Shown here: positions 35,015 to 43,545 of the stretch, piece by piece | Layout of the letters: the number at the start of each line of letters is the position of its first letter | Position numbering within the stretch: position 1 is the stretch's first letter | Assembly (NCBI GenBank): GCA_937927625.1 | Contig: CALBSD010000024.1 | Coordinates: 1 to 52,562 of the forward strand | Source of the DNA: an uncultured Actinomycetes bacterium | GTDB taxonomy: Bacteria; Actinomycetota; Acidimicrobiia; Acidimicrobiales; Ilumatobacteraceae | DNA: 52,562 bases | Direction: 5' to 3' | Translations under genes and position numbers: made by a program | The notes under the pieces: generated by a model | What the model saw: only the letters and a program-made list of their open reading frames with translations | Told to the model about the DNA's origin: nothing | Databases searched by the model: none

Positions 35015-35913
35015 TGAACGAACTCTTTCCAGGTTGAGGTTTCAGAAACGTTGTTCTGCTCATCGATGGTCATGGCTGCAAGTCCGGAAAATTCAATCAG
35101 GTCAATGTTGCGAAGGATCGCATATTTTGTCCACGTTTCGGCCCAAGCAGCGGTGGAAGCAATCACGCTTGCTGCAGCAGCGTGAGATGTGGAGCTCTCT
35201 TGAGAAACGATGTGACGGGGGACGCCTCGACCATTTCGATGGCGAGCATTGATATGTGACGTTGCAACTGCACCGTCGGCAAGCGAGATGGTGCAGACCG
35301 CTTTTTCCGGTTCGATGGGAGACATGATTTGAATTGGCCAATCATGTGTCGTGCCGCTCTTGCGCGAGACGCGAATGTCGCCACCGAGATTGACGCAGAC
35401 GGAGTCGGCTCCGCGATTCATGAGATGTTCGGCGACCATGTCAGCTGCAAGGCCCTTGCCGATGCCACCTGCATCCAACGTCATTTGCGAAGGAAGTGCG
35501 ATGGTGTTGTCGGCGTAGATGGCGATGTCGCTCAGGTCTGCAAACGCGTGAGATGAAGGAGACGTTTCCGAAATTTTGTCGTCGATTAACGACTGTGTGT
35601 CGCCCTGCGCAGTGAGAAGGGGAAGCAACGTGGGGTTGAAAACACCATCAGTTGCGGCATGGGCGGCAATCATGTGCCCGACAAGGGAAACGGTTCGTGC
35701 ATCGACCCAGACCGGTTGCCCGTATGCATTATTCAGTCGACAAATGTCGGAAGATGGAAGAAAACGGCTCCACAGTTGCTCAAGTTCGGCCACCATATGA
35801 AGGCCCTCTTCGACAAGAGCGAAAGCATTGCCGCCGATCACGCTGACTTCGCAACGCACACCCATCAAGGTGCGATGTTGGCGAGTGCCGAGTGTGAGGG
35901 CGGCAGAGCTCAT
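35011..35913 (-). CDS. apbE: FAD:protein FMN transferase
   Basis: Attaches FMN to a Thr or Ser of extracytoplasmic redox proteins, 300 aa. The family core LDAGGIGKGLAADMV and VNLGGDIRVS are present, as is the opening MGVRCEV-type segment after residue 16. No lipobox or clear signal is seen. The operon contains no canonical FMN-binding acceptor domain, so its substrate is either one of the two unknown upstream proteins or lies elsewhere. Confidence 0.92.
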   Translation of the reverse strand: MSSAALTLGTRQHRTLMGVRCEVSVIGGNAFALVEEGLHMVAELEQLWSRFLPSSDICRLNNAYGQPVWVDARTVSLVGHMIAAHAATDGVFNPTLLPLLTAQGDTQSLIDDKISETSPSSHAFADLSDIAIYADNTIALPSQMTLDAGGIGKGLAADMVAEHLMNRGADSVCVNLGGDIRVSRKSGTTHDWPIQIMSPIEPEKAVCTISLADGAVATSHINARHRNGRGVPRHIVSQESSTSHAAAASVIASTAAWAETWTKYAILRNIDLIEFSGLAAMTIDEQNNVSETSTWKEFVQ

Positions 35914-35915
35914 GA

Positions 35916-36320
35916 TTATCGAGAGCCGCTGCTCTGTTGCTGCTGCCAGCCGCCAGTGGAATTGCCCGGCGTTGCAGGGGTTGCCTTTGGCACTGGCACT
36001 TGCACAACTGGAGGGTTCGTCACCTGTGGGGTCACAGCGTTTGTGTTCACTTGTGGGTCAACAGAAAGCAGTGGTGCGCTTTGGCTATGAACTCGACCGG
36101 TTGAAGTAATGCCATCAACAGTGTTGGACGTGTTTGCGTTGACCTTGACAGCACTCTTGCCGGCAAGTGCGTATCCAGAGGCCATGCCAAGAACGGCTGT
36201 TGCGGAAAGTCCGGTGACCAGAATCTTGGCTGATCGTGCTGGCTTCTGTGTCGTGCGCTGTGGCATTGCGGGCTTCCGTGTAGGTGGAGGTGGCGGAGGA
36301 AGAAGTGGATCGTTCATCAT
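35916..36320 (-). CDS. Pro-rich single-pass membrane protein, unknown function
   Basis: A 134-aa protein. The cytoplasmic N-terminus is Pro-rich with a run of prolines (residues 6-13), a transmembrane helix lies at about 33-54, and the outer tail of about 80 residues is Thr/Val/Pro/Gln-rich and likely disordered. I recognise no family. It starts within the stop of the upstream gene (TAATG) and ends 2 bp before apbE, so it belongs to the redox operon. Confidence 0.7.
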   Translation of the reverse strand: MMNDPLLPPPPPPTRKPAMPQRTTQKPARSAKILVTGLSATAVLGMASGYALAGKSAVKVNANTSNTVDGITSTGRVHSQSAPLLSVDPQVNTNAVTPQVTNPPVVQVPVPKATPATPGNSTGGWQQQQSSGSR

Positions 36321-36853
36321 TAGTCGTCATCCCCGTCGTGGGCAATGAGGCCATCATGATGGTCGCCATCGCCATCGTCATGTGGTCGAGCTGCTGCTGA
36401 CGGTGCCTTCGTTGATTCATTCACCACATTTGTCTTGACGACTCCATCGACAAGCTGTGCGGTGAACTCGATGCGTTGTGTGGAAGAGATGAAATGTACT
36501 TTCACCAATCCGCCCACTTCGGTGCGAGCGGGCTCGCTGGTGAATCCCGCAGATGGCGCGATTGCTGTCACGACGATGGAACCAGATGATGTGTCGATCA
36601 CGACACTTCCTGCTGTTCCCACTTGGTAAGTGGTGGTGGTGTCGGTGACTTCAGTTGCCTGGGCCTCAGTTGCTCCAACTTTGCCATTTGTTGGCGTGGC
36701 ACCGTTCGGTGCACCTGCGGCGATTGTGGTGCTGACCACTGCCGAATTTGACGCACTGGAGGAACCCAGCACGCTGGAGTTGACTGCGAAGGCAGCTGCT
36801 CCGGCGGCGATGACTCCAACAACTGAGACTGTTGTGGCGATTCCTGTTTTCAT
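36320..36853 (-). CDS. Secreted/anchored protein with His/Asp-rich C-terminal tail
   Basis: A 177-aa protein with an N-terminal hydrophobic signal or anchor (residues 7-25), a low-complexity Ala/Thr linker, a beta-rich domain (about 75-150) and a 20-residue tail made mostly of His, Asp and Gly. The tail could bind metal ions. A segment DTSSGSI loosely resembles the flavinylation motif of FMN_bind proteins, but the acceptor Thr is replaced by Ile, so I do not call it an ApbE target. First gene of the operon leading to apbE and the haem-b protein. Confidence 0.72.
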   Translation of the reverse strand: MKTGIATTVSVVGVIAAGAAAFAVNSSVLGSSSASNSAVVSTTIAAGAPNGATPTNGKVGATEAQATEVTDTTTTYQVGTAGSVVIDTSSGSIVVTAIAPSAGFTSEPARTEVGGLVKVHFISSTQRIEFTAQLVDGVVKTNVVNESTKAPSAAARPHDDGDGDHHDGLIAHDGDDD

Positions 36854-36999
36854 GGCTCAAAGCTCCAATCCCGGGGGTTGTTTCCCGATGACAGCAACAG
36901 TACGGAGTCCACATAAAGGGAATGGTGTGTCGTTGTCCAAGATTCGGTAAAGAAATGAGGAGTACGGGGTGTCTCCGTCTGAGGAGGCACAATGGAGGG
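36854..36999. promoter_or_regulatory. Divergent region between redox operon and two-component system
   Basis: A 146-bp gap. On the minus strand a TACTGT hexamer (about 36902-36897) and GGAG near the ATG at 36853 could serve the redox operon. On the plus strand GAGGAGG (36981-36987) precedes the regulator start. I see no clear direct repeats of the type bound by OmpR-family regulators. Confidence 0.4.
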
Positions 37000-37671
37000 G
37001 TGAAAGTACTCCTGGTCGAAGACGACAAGTCCATTGCGGAATCAGTTGTTGCCTCGCTCACGATTGCTGGGCTTGATGTGCATCATGTGATGACAGGTGC
37101 AGAGGCAATCCAGGAGGCCGTTGCGTATTCACCCGATGTGATCTTGATGGATCTTGGTCTTCCCGATATGGATGGACTGGATGTCTCCAAGACAATTCGA
37201 GAAACCTCTTCGGTGCCCATCATTATCGTGAGCGCACGAGGTGATGAACTGGATCGTGTGTTGGGTCTTGAACTTGGCGCCGACGATTACGTGGTGAAAC
37301 CGTTTAGTCAGCGTGAACTTCTTGCACGTATACGTGCAGTGACTCGTCGTAATGCAGATACTCCAGTACCGAATTCGGTGAGAGAGGGTGCGCGTATTCA
37401 AATTGATGAGAGAACACACACGGTGTTGTTGGATGACACCAAAATTGCTCTCACTGCCAAGGAGTTTGATCTCCTTGCATATCTCTATGCCGAGCCAGGC
37501 ATTGTGTTCCGTCGTAACGACATCCTTGAACATGTGTGGGATACCAATTGGTACGGAACCACGAAGACTCTTGACGCGCACATTGCATCGATTCGCAAGA
37601 AGTTGGGAAGTCCCGACTGGATTCAGTCGGTGCGTGGTGTTGGCTTCAAATACGTAGAGGTCACTGAGTGA
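37000..37671 (+). CDS. OmpR-family response regulator
   Basis: A 223-aa two-component regulator. Receiver domain: acidic pocket Asp8/Asp9, phospho-acceptor Asp51 (ILMDLGLPDMDG), Lys in VVKPFS. The C-terminal winged-helix DNA-binding domain ends with the RGVGFKY motif. GTG at 37000 gives the canonical N-terminus KVLLVEDD; the frame is open for 26 codons upstream but these are not family-like. GTGA overlap with the kinase gene. Confidence 0.93.
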   Translation: MKVLLVEDDKSIAESVVASLTIAGLDVHHVMTGAEAIQEAVAYSPDVILMDLGLPDMDGLDVSKTIRETSSVPIIIVSARGDELDRVLGLELGADDYVVKPFSQRELLARIRAVTRRNADTPVPNSVREGARIQIDERTHTVLLDDTKIALTAKEFDLLAYLYAEPGIVFRRNDILEHVWDTNWYGTTKTLDAHIASIRKKLGSPDWIQSVRGVGFKYVEVTE

Positions 37672-39062
37672 GGAATCGCCTCATCGCTGCACTCGTTGGA
37701 GTTGCAGTTGTCATCCTTCTTGTCTTTGGTGTGCCGCTCACATCTTTCGTTGCGAAGGTAGAACGTGAACGACTTGTCACAGCAATGGAGCGGGACGCAT
37801 TCATTCTTGCTGGGCATGCCAAGGAGACTCTGAACACAACTTCTGGTTCCGTACTTCCGTCGTTGCAGCCGTACCTGCATGTGCATTCTGCGGCAAGGGG
37901 AACGCGAGCCTTGGTGACAAATGCAAAGGGGCTAATCGTTGCATCCAATGATTCAACGTTGACCATCGGTGCAGATTTTTCTAATCGGCCAGAGGTTGCA
38001 GAAGCTCTCACCGGTGTTCCTAGTGTCGGTGAACGTGACTCGCGCACCTTGGGGCAACCTTTGGTGTTTGTTGCTGTGCCGGTTCTGCTTGGTGATGATG
38101 TTCTGGGTGTTGTTCGCCTGTCGAACCCAAAGTCTCTGATTGACCGAGCCGTCCGTGACCGAATCTTTGAAACAGCAATTGCGGGACTCTTCACGATTAT
38201 CGCGGCAGCAATTCTTGCAATTCCGTTTGCGCTTGGCATCGCTCGACCCATCACCCGTCTGACACGTCGCACCGAAAAACTTGCCGATGGAGATTTCTCT
38301 GTCCGAGCTGATGATTCAAGTGGCCCACCAGAGGTGCGAGAACTATCGCGTTCTTTCAACGTGATGGCAGGTCGTTTGGGATTGATGGTGGAGAATCAGC
38401 GGCATTTTGCTGGAGCAGTGTCGCATCAATTACGCACCCCATTAACAGCGTTGCGTTTGCGCTTAGAGCAGGCGCACGATGCGTTAGGGGATAGCTCTCC
38501 TGAAGTTGCGAATGCAATTGAGGCTTCGCGTGCTGAAACTGATCGCCTTCAAGAGATGGTGGAGCAGTTGTTGGCGTTGGCCCGCATCGAAGGCGGCACC
38601 GCCGCGACGTCCACGGTGGATGCGGCAGAGATTGCGCGTTCTCGAATTGAGATGTGGGAATCGCTCGCGAGCGAACAGGGAATCACCTTCACGGTGAGCA
38701 CCCCTGCACATGCGCTGTGTGCATCAATGGACGGTGCACTTGAGCAGATCATTGATAACTACATCGATAATGCACTCGGTGTGGCGCCCGATGGTTCAAC
38801 AATCGCGCTCGTGGTGTCGCGTAGTTCTGGTCATGTTCAGATCGATGTCATCGACGAAGGCCCCGGACTGTCCGAGGAACAATGTGTTCTTGCCTTTGAA
38901 CGCTTCTGGCGCGGGAAGCATACGGAGAATGCGCCAGGTACTGGTTTGGGTCTTGCAATTGTTCGTCAACTTGCAGTGGCAAGCGGTGGCACCGCGGAAC
39001 TATTGGCGCGAACCGATGGAAAGCTCGGCCTCATTGCTCGCGTGACGTTTGTTGGTCGTTAA
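37668..39062 (+). CDS. Sensor histidine kinase
   Basis: A 464-aa membrane kinase paired with the regulator upstream. TM1 is about residues 5-27, the extracytoplasmic sensor domain 28-167 (dCache/PAS-like by size), TM2 about 168-190, then HAMP, a HisKA domain with phospho-His253 (AVSHQLRTPLT) and the ATPase domain with N-box (IDNYIDNAL), DEGPGL and GTGLGLAIV. The signal is unknown; the divergent redox operon is the natural candidate target. Confidence 0.93.
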   Translation: MRNRLIAALVGVAVVILLVFGVPLTSFVAKVERERLVTAMERDAFILAGHAKETLNTTSGSVLPSLQPYLHVHSAARGTRALVTNAKGLIVASNDSTLTIGADFSNRPEVAEALTGVPSVGERDSRTLGQPLVFVAVPVLLGDDVLGVVRLSNPKSLIDRAVRDRIFETAIAGLFTIIAAAILAIPFALGIARPITRLTRRTEKLADGDFSVRADDSSGPPEVRELSRSFNVMAGRLGLMVENQRHFAGAVSHQLRTPLTALRLRLEQAHDALGDSSPEVANAIEASRAETDRLQEMVEQLLALARIEGGTAATSTVDAAEIARSRIEMWESLASEQGITFTVSTPAHALCASMDGALEQIIDNYIDNALGVAPDGSTIALVVSRSSGHVQIDVIDEGPGLSEEQCVLAFERFWRGKHTENAPGTGLGLAIVRQLAVASGGTAELLARTDGKLGLIARVTFVGR

Positions 39063-39638
39063 TTAGAAACTGTTGTCACCAATCCAGGCGGGCACACGTT
39101 CCAAGAGGTTCAAACTGACTTCTCGTGATTTATCGAGAAGCGAGCACACAGCTTCGGTGTCCCCCCGGTAGACCATCGCCAGAGAAATAGGGACGCGTCC
39201 GACGACACTCAGACTGCGTTCAGGGGCATCGGTGACTTTCTGAAAAGAGTCAATGGCGGAGATCTCTAAAGGAAGGTCGATTCCTCCGAGTCCGGCCACT
39301 TCAGTCGCAAGAATCAAAAGATCTGGTGGGTTGGTCAGGGGAGGGAAAGCCCAGGTGAAGACCAAGGGAAAGGTGAAATCGCCTTGAGGCTCATCGTCGG
39401 GGTCGTCCATCGCAAGAACAACGTCTTCGAAGCTGAGAAGTGTGCGTGGGTCAATTTCAAGACTGACGTGTAGGTCTATCGGGCCAGTGCAGGCTTCTTC
39501 TGGATGAAGATCTACTTCCCACAGTTGACGTAAAGAGTAAGTCTCCACAAAATGGCGTTCATCATGAACATGGAATCCATGGTCAACGGCATGACTCTTG
39601 AGGTCACTTACAAAGCCGGCTATGTCAATAACTGCCAC
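39063..39638 (-). CDS. Hypothetical cytoplasmic protein
   Basis: A 191-aa acidic protein without signal or membrane segments, not recognised by me. It has a middle region rich in Asp/Glu and Pro (about 75-105). The GTG start at 39638 is supported by TAGTGT ending 6 nt upstream on this strand. It ends directly against the stop of the kinase gene and is divergent from the phosphatase gene. Confidence 0.7.
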   Translation of the reverse strand: MAVIDIAGFVSDLKSHAVDHGFHVHDERHFVETYSLRQLWEVDLHPEEACTGPIDLHVSLEIDPRTLLSFEDVVLAMDDPDDEPQGDFTFPLVFTWAFPPLTNPPDLLILATEVAGLGGIDLPLEISAIDSFQKVTDAPERSLSVVGRVPISLAMVYRGDTEAVCSLLDKSREVSLNLLERVPAWIGDNSF

Positions 39639-39644
39639 GCAAGG

Positions 39645-39654
39645 ACACTACCGT
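39645..39654. promoter_or_regulatory. Shared bidirectional -10 element (hypothetical / phosphatase)
   Basis: ACACTACCGT carries TACCGT on plus (39649-39654) and TAGTGT on minus (39650-39645) around one TA. Each ends exactly 6 nt before a GTG start (39661 and 39638), a perfectly symmetrical arrangement. Confidence 0.6.
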
Positions 39655-39660
39655 TTGAAT

Positions 39661-40437
39661 GTGCGCCGTTTTGATGCTGATTCTGATGACCGTGACATCC
39701 TGGGGTTTCTCCATGATGTCGCCGATGCTGCGGCAGACATGATTGATGAGACCGTCTCGTGGTCTCTGACTGGCCACCGCGAAGGTCAGTACACGGGCGA
39801 TGTTGCAGTTGACGAAGTTGTAGTTGATATGTGTGAGGCGGCTGGATTCTTTGTTCTCAGCGAAGAATCTGGTGTGGGTGATCTGGAATGGCCTTTGCCC
39901 GTAGGACGATTGCTCATTGTTGTTGATCCCGTTGATGGTTCGACGAATGCAAGTAAAGGTCTCCCGTGGTACGCAACGTCACTGTGTGTTGTCGACGCCG
40001 ACGGCCCCCGTGTTGCGTTGGTCGCTGAACAGTCGGGGAGTGAGACGCGATATGCCGCTATCCGCGGGGCGGGCTCAAACGTTGATGGTATGAGAATGAA
40101 CGTGAAGCCCATTGAAGACACCCGCACGGCAGTGGTGGGTGTGAATGCATTGCCGGCGCCAGGTCATGGTTGGTGGCAAGTACGAACAATGGGTGCTGCA
40201 TCCCTTGATATTTCTTTAGTGGCAAAGGGTGCCCTCGATGGTTACATCGATTTCGACGGTGGCCTTGGCGTGTGGGATTATCTTGCCGCGGTGCTTGTCT
40301 GCCAGGAAGCCGGCGCGCTTGTTGCAGAAGCAGAAGGACGCGACCTCATGACAGTGGACATCGATGCTCGCCGTCGACCTGTTGTTGCTTCATCCCAGGC
40401 GATGATGAACTCGTTGATGTTCGCCAAGCGCCTTTAG
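39661..40437 (+). CDS. Inositol-monophosphatase-family phosphatase
   Basis: Mg-dependent phosphatase of the IMPase/FBPase superfamily, 258 aa. Metal ligands are in LSEESG, VVDPVDGSTNASKG and the C-terminal GVWDYLAA. Possible substrates are inositol-1-phosphate (useful for mycothiol and phosphatidylinositol), 3'-phosphoadenosine phosphate or histidinol phosphate; no motif decides. I prefer GTG 39661, given its -10 box 6 nt upstream. In-frame starts at 39622 and 39598 would overlap the divergent gene. Confidence 0.88.
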   Translation: MRRFDADSDDRDILGFLHDVADAAADMIDETVSWSLTGHREGQYTGDVAVDEVVVDMCEAAGFFVLSEESGVGDLEWPLPVGRLLIVVDPVDGSTNASKGLPWYATSLCVVDADGPRVALVAEQSGSETRYAAIRGAGSNVDGMRMNVKPIEDTRTAVVGVNALPAPGHGWWQVRTMGAASLDISLVAKGALDGYIDFDGGLGVWDYLAAVLVCQEAGALVAEAEGRDLMTVDIDARRRPVVASSQAMMNSLMFAKRL

Positions 40438-40467
40438 ACCCACCGTCTTCTGCACTAGAACTAAGTG

Positions 40468-41772
40468 ATGTTCATACGTCGGCTCTCGGTATTTTCTGCG
40501 GCACTAATACTCGCTACTTCCGTAATCACGTCTACGTCGCATGCATCGGTGTTGAAGTGTGCTCAAGGTGGTGTGTGTCGGGTGGGCAATCTTGGCCCCG
40601 GGGGTGGACGCGTGGTGTACGACGCAGGGTCATTGCAGTGGTGGGGTCGCTATCTCGAAGCGGTCAGTGTTCCTGCAGGCGCTGGCATGCCATGGTCTCT
40701 GATGCCGACAACGTCGTTGTATGAAAACGATGTAACAGGCCGAGCACATATCGATGCGAAGGGAATTGGTTTTGGTCGAGTGAATACTGCAGCCATCATT
40801 GCCCAGAGTGGAGTCGGTACGTACGCCGCGTCTTTTGCTGATTCATTTGTTCAGAATGGTTTTGACGATTGGTTCTTGCCTTCAAAAGACGAATTAGATG
40901 CTGCGTACAACACGCAAGCAATTTTGGGGGTTCCCAAAATTGTGAAAGCGCCGTATTGGTCGTCTTCGGAGAACTCTGCGAATTACGCGTGGTATCAAAT
41001 GTTTCAAGATGGCACGCAGTTCACCGATGAAAATGGTGTGGGGGCAATTGTCGGCATCAAAAAGTTGACGCGCAGTCGATTGCATCGAGGCTCAGGCTTT
41101 CCGTCCTTGCCATTTCAGATGATGGCCATGCGTTCATTCCCTACGGGAACAGGAGTCGCACCACCACAAACGTCACCGTCACTGACGGGGCACACATGCG
41201 CTGCAGAAGGACCGTGTGGCGTTGGAGATATCGGACCGGCTGGAGGCGTGGTGTTTTATGACGCAGGCATGCACATGGCTTGGGGTCGGTACTTGGAAGC
41301 TGCGCCTGTTGCCGTGGAGGGTGTTGGCTTGCCGTGGAAGCGTCTCACTGCAGTTGATACACGCAAGCCCGTTTACATCAATACGAAGACGGCACGAGCA
41401 CAAGTATGCCGAGTGCAATCCAAGGCGATTGGCATGGGGCAGATCAATACAAAGACCATTCTGAAGGCCTATGGGCGTGGGCATTATGCGGCGCGGTATG
41501 CGGATGCTTTGAACTTCAATGGATTTGATGACTGGTTCTTGCCGTCGAAGGACGAATTGAACGTGATGTATTCAGTGCTCTCAACCGCGTATCCACGTAT
41601 CGGCGACTACGCCCGCAGTTTCTATTGGTCGTCCAGCGAATATGACTACAACAACGCTTGGACAGTGAATTTTAAAGACGGGCAGCAGTTTGATCGCGAG
41701 AAGTGGTTGCTGCCGGATGCTGTGAACGGCGTGAAGGCACTGCGAGTGCGTCCTGTACGTGCCTTCGGCTAA
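40468..41772 (+). CDS. Secreted protein with two DUF1566-like domains
   Basis: A 434-aa exported protein. A signal peptide (residues 5-26, ending near SHAS) is followed by two homologous halves (about 30-215 and 238-434). Each half starts CxxGxCxVGxxGPxGG-like with a Cys pair, contains NGFDDWFLPSKDEL and the YWSSSE motif, and ends in a basic R-rich strand. DUF1566 domains resemble the Lcl/FGE-like C-type-lectin fold, and surface binding is a guess. ATG 40468 is chosen; GTG 40465 is one codon upstream. The stop overlaps the convergent gene by 4 bp. Confidence 0.8.
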   Translation: MFIRRLSVFSAALILATSVITSTSHASVLKCAQGGVCRVGNLGPGGGRVVYDAGSLQWWGRYLEAVSVPAGAGMPWSLMPTTSLYENDVTGRAHIDAKGIGFGRVNTAAIIAQSGVGTYAASFADSFVQNGFDDWFLPSKDELDAAYNTQAILGVPKIVKAPYWSSSENSANYAWYQMFQDGTQFTDENGVGAIVGIKKLTRSRLHRGSGFPSLPFQMMAMRSFPTGTGVAPPQTSPSLTGHTCAAEGPCGVGDIGPAGGVVFYDAGMHMAWGRYLEAAPVAVEGVGLPWKRLTAVDTRKPVYINTKTARAQVCRVQSKAIGMGQINTKTILKAYGRGHYAARYADALNFNGFDDWFLPSKDELNVMYSVLSTAYPRIGDYARSFYWSSSEYDYNNAWTVNFKDGQQFDREKWLLPDAVNGVKALRVRPVRAFG

Positions 41773-43379
41773 ATGCTGAGTTCATTCTTCTCAATGAATC
41801 GTGCGATGCACATCACTTCATTGAGAGCTTCAGTACGTACGACAGAATCGTGAATCAGTGCTGTCTCGGGTGGGGCTGTGAGATGGTCAACCGAGATGCC
41901 TGAGTTCTGCAACGGCGCAAAGAGCTGATTCTCTAGTCGAGTGTTCATCAAAATGCCATTTGAAATCTCATAGATGATGCTGGCGTGCTCAATGGTGAGG
42001 TCGCCCGATCTTGAAATCTCTTGCGCCTGTTTCTGGCGTTTTAGAGCAGTTTCTAGGTTGAGGATGCGATCTCGAATGTATGCCGCATCTTCATACCGTT
42101 GTGCCTCGGAGTGCATCACCATCTTCTTTGTGAGAAGTGCAATGACTTCTGCGGGTTCACCGAGAAGAGTTCGAGTAACGATGTCGACAAGGCGTGCATA
42201 TTCCTGGGGGTCTGCAGTGCCAGAACATGGGCATTGCGCAAGTCCCAATCGGGCGGCAGAACAGACTTCAGCATCGGCTGGCGCTTGATAGTTGCGCCCC
42301 ATGCGTACGGTGCATCGGCTGAGTGGAATAACTGATTCAATCGCATCGATGACATCGCGGGCCATGGCTTTCGTGGTGAATGGTCCGATTGTGATGCCCT
42401 TTGGTGATGGCACTTTGGTCATCACGAGACGTGGCCACTCTTCGTCGGTGGTGAATCGTACGTAGCTGTACTTATCGGAACGCGTACCTGCATGGTTGTA
42501 TCGGGGTTTGGCTCGACTGATGATGCGTGATTCCAAGACTTCGGCCGTGAGGATGTCGGGAGTTTCGATGTAGTGCACGCCCTGCATGATCTTGAGCAGC
42601 TTGCCTACTTTGTTCCGAGACTCACCAGTGCCGAAATAACTACGAACTCGGGAGCGAAGATTGCTTGCCTTTCCGACATACAAAATGTCGTTATGGGCAT
42701 CAACAAAGAAATACACACCGCAATTGCGGGGAAGTGACTCCGTGAGTTTCAGTTTTCCCGATTCTGGGTGGCTTCCAATGTTGGGAAGAGCGATGAGGTC
42801 GTCAAGGAAATACGTGCCCAAAGTGGAGGCTCGATCAATGAGGTAGTGAAGAAGATCTCCGGTTGCAAGAACATCATCGAGTGCTCGGTGAATTGGTTGA
42901 TGGTTCAGATTGAGACTGGCCGACAATGTGGAGAGCTTGCAGTTGGGAACTTCGCTACGGATGAGGCGTCGTGCGAGCTGCAAGGTGTCGACCACTTTGT
43001 TGGCTAGAGGCGGTTGGCCGAATCTGTCGAGTGCGGCATTGATGAATCCAATATCGAACCGAGCATTGTGCGCTACAAGTACCGAGTCTCCAATGAATTG
43101 CAAGAGAGGTGCGATGTGTTCGCGAATGGGCGGGGCATCGCGAACCATGCTGTCGGAAATGCCGGTGAGCATGACGATGAAGGAGGGGATAGTGGTCTCG
43201 GGGTGAATGAGGACATTGAATCTTTCGATTTCATAGCCGCCCTGGTATTTGACGGCCGCAATTTCTGTGATGCCTGCGCCGTTGGGGCTGCCGCCAGCGG
43301 TCTCAATGTCGAGAACGCAAAAGATCACGTCTGAGAGGGGTGTGCCCGTGTCGTCGAGTGGCGCCACCTCAGAGGTCAT
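41769..43379 (-). CDS. DEDDh exonuclease fused to UvrC-like GIY-YIG domain
   Basis: A 536-aa fusion. Residues about 18-190 form a DnaQ-type 3'-5' exonuclease with acidic residues in VLDIETAGG, HNARFDIGF and HRALDDVLATG. Residues about 215-300 form a GIY-YIG nuclease (GVYFFVDAHNDILYVGKASNLRSRVRSYF), followed by a UvrC-like region including a UVR-type helix pair (about 435-475). This is a recognised actinobacterial architecture, related to Cho. It is probably a DNA-repair nuclease. ATG with TACAGT ending 6 nt upstream on this strand. Confidence 0.9.
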   Translation of the reverse strand: MTSEVAPLDDTGTPLSDVIFCVLDIETAGGSPNGAGITEIAAVKYQGGYEIERFNVLIHPETTIPSFIVMLTGISDSMVRDAPPIREHIAPLLQFIGDSVLVAHNARFDIGFINAALDRFGQPPLANKVVDTLQLARRLIRSEVPNCKLSTLSASLNLNHQPIHRALDDVLATGDLLHYLIDRASTLGTYFLDDLIALPNIGSHPESGKLKLTESLPRNCGVYFFVDAHNDILYVGKASNLRSRVRSYFGTGESRNKVGKLLKIMQGVHYIETPDILTAEVLESRIISRAKPRYNHAGTRSDKYSYVRFTTDEEWPRLVMTKVPSPKGITIGPFTTKAMARDVIDAIESVIPLSRCTVRMGRNYQAPADAEVCSAARLGLAQCPCSGTADPQEYARLVDIVTRTLLGEPAEVIALLTKKMVMHSEAQRYEDAAYIRDRILNLETALKRQKQAQEISRSGDLTIEHASIIYEISNGILMNTRLENQLFAPLQNSGISVDHLTAPPETALIHDSVVRTEALNEVMCIARFIEKNELSI

Positions 43380-43413
43380 GTAGCCACTGTAAACGGGGGC
43401 TCTGTCGCCGGGG

Positions 43414-43444
43414 TTGAGTCGGGAGGGAAGTCTCCCGATATCCT
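43414..43444 (+). promoter_or_regulatory. Promoter candidate for tRNA-Val(TAC)
   Basis: TTGAGT (43414-43419) and TATCCT (43439-43444) are separated by 19 bp, and the tRNA begins 19 bp after the -10. The TATCCT context matches that upstream of tRNA-Asn. Confidence 0.45.
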
Positions 43445-43462
43445 GACGGCTCCTGCATCTGC

Positions 43463-43539
43463 GGGCGTTTAGCTCAGTTGGCTAGAGCATCTCCCTTACA
43501 AGGAGAGGGTCGGGGGTTCGAGTCCCTCAACGCCCACCA
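43463..43539 (+). tRNA. tRNA-Val (anticodon TAC)
   Basis: A 77-nt cloverleaf with encoded CCA. Acceptor GGGCGTT pairs with AACGCCC. The anticodon arm TCTCC/GGAGA encloses CTTACAA, anticodon TAC. Its 3' portion (43513-43537) recurs at 45427-45451. Confidence 0.97.
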
Positions 43540-43545
43540 TTTTGT

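Noticed and set aside
35916..36853. An FMN-binding (flavinylation target) domain in the two unknown redox-operon proteins
   Set aside because: The DTSSGSI and DGITSTG segments lack the acceptor Thr spacing of the known motif, so I did not assign the domain.
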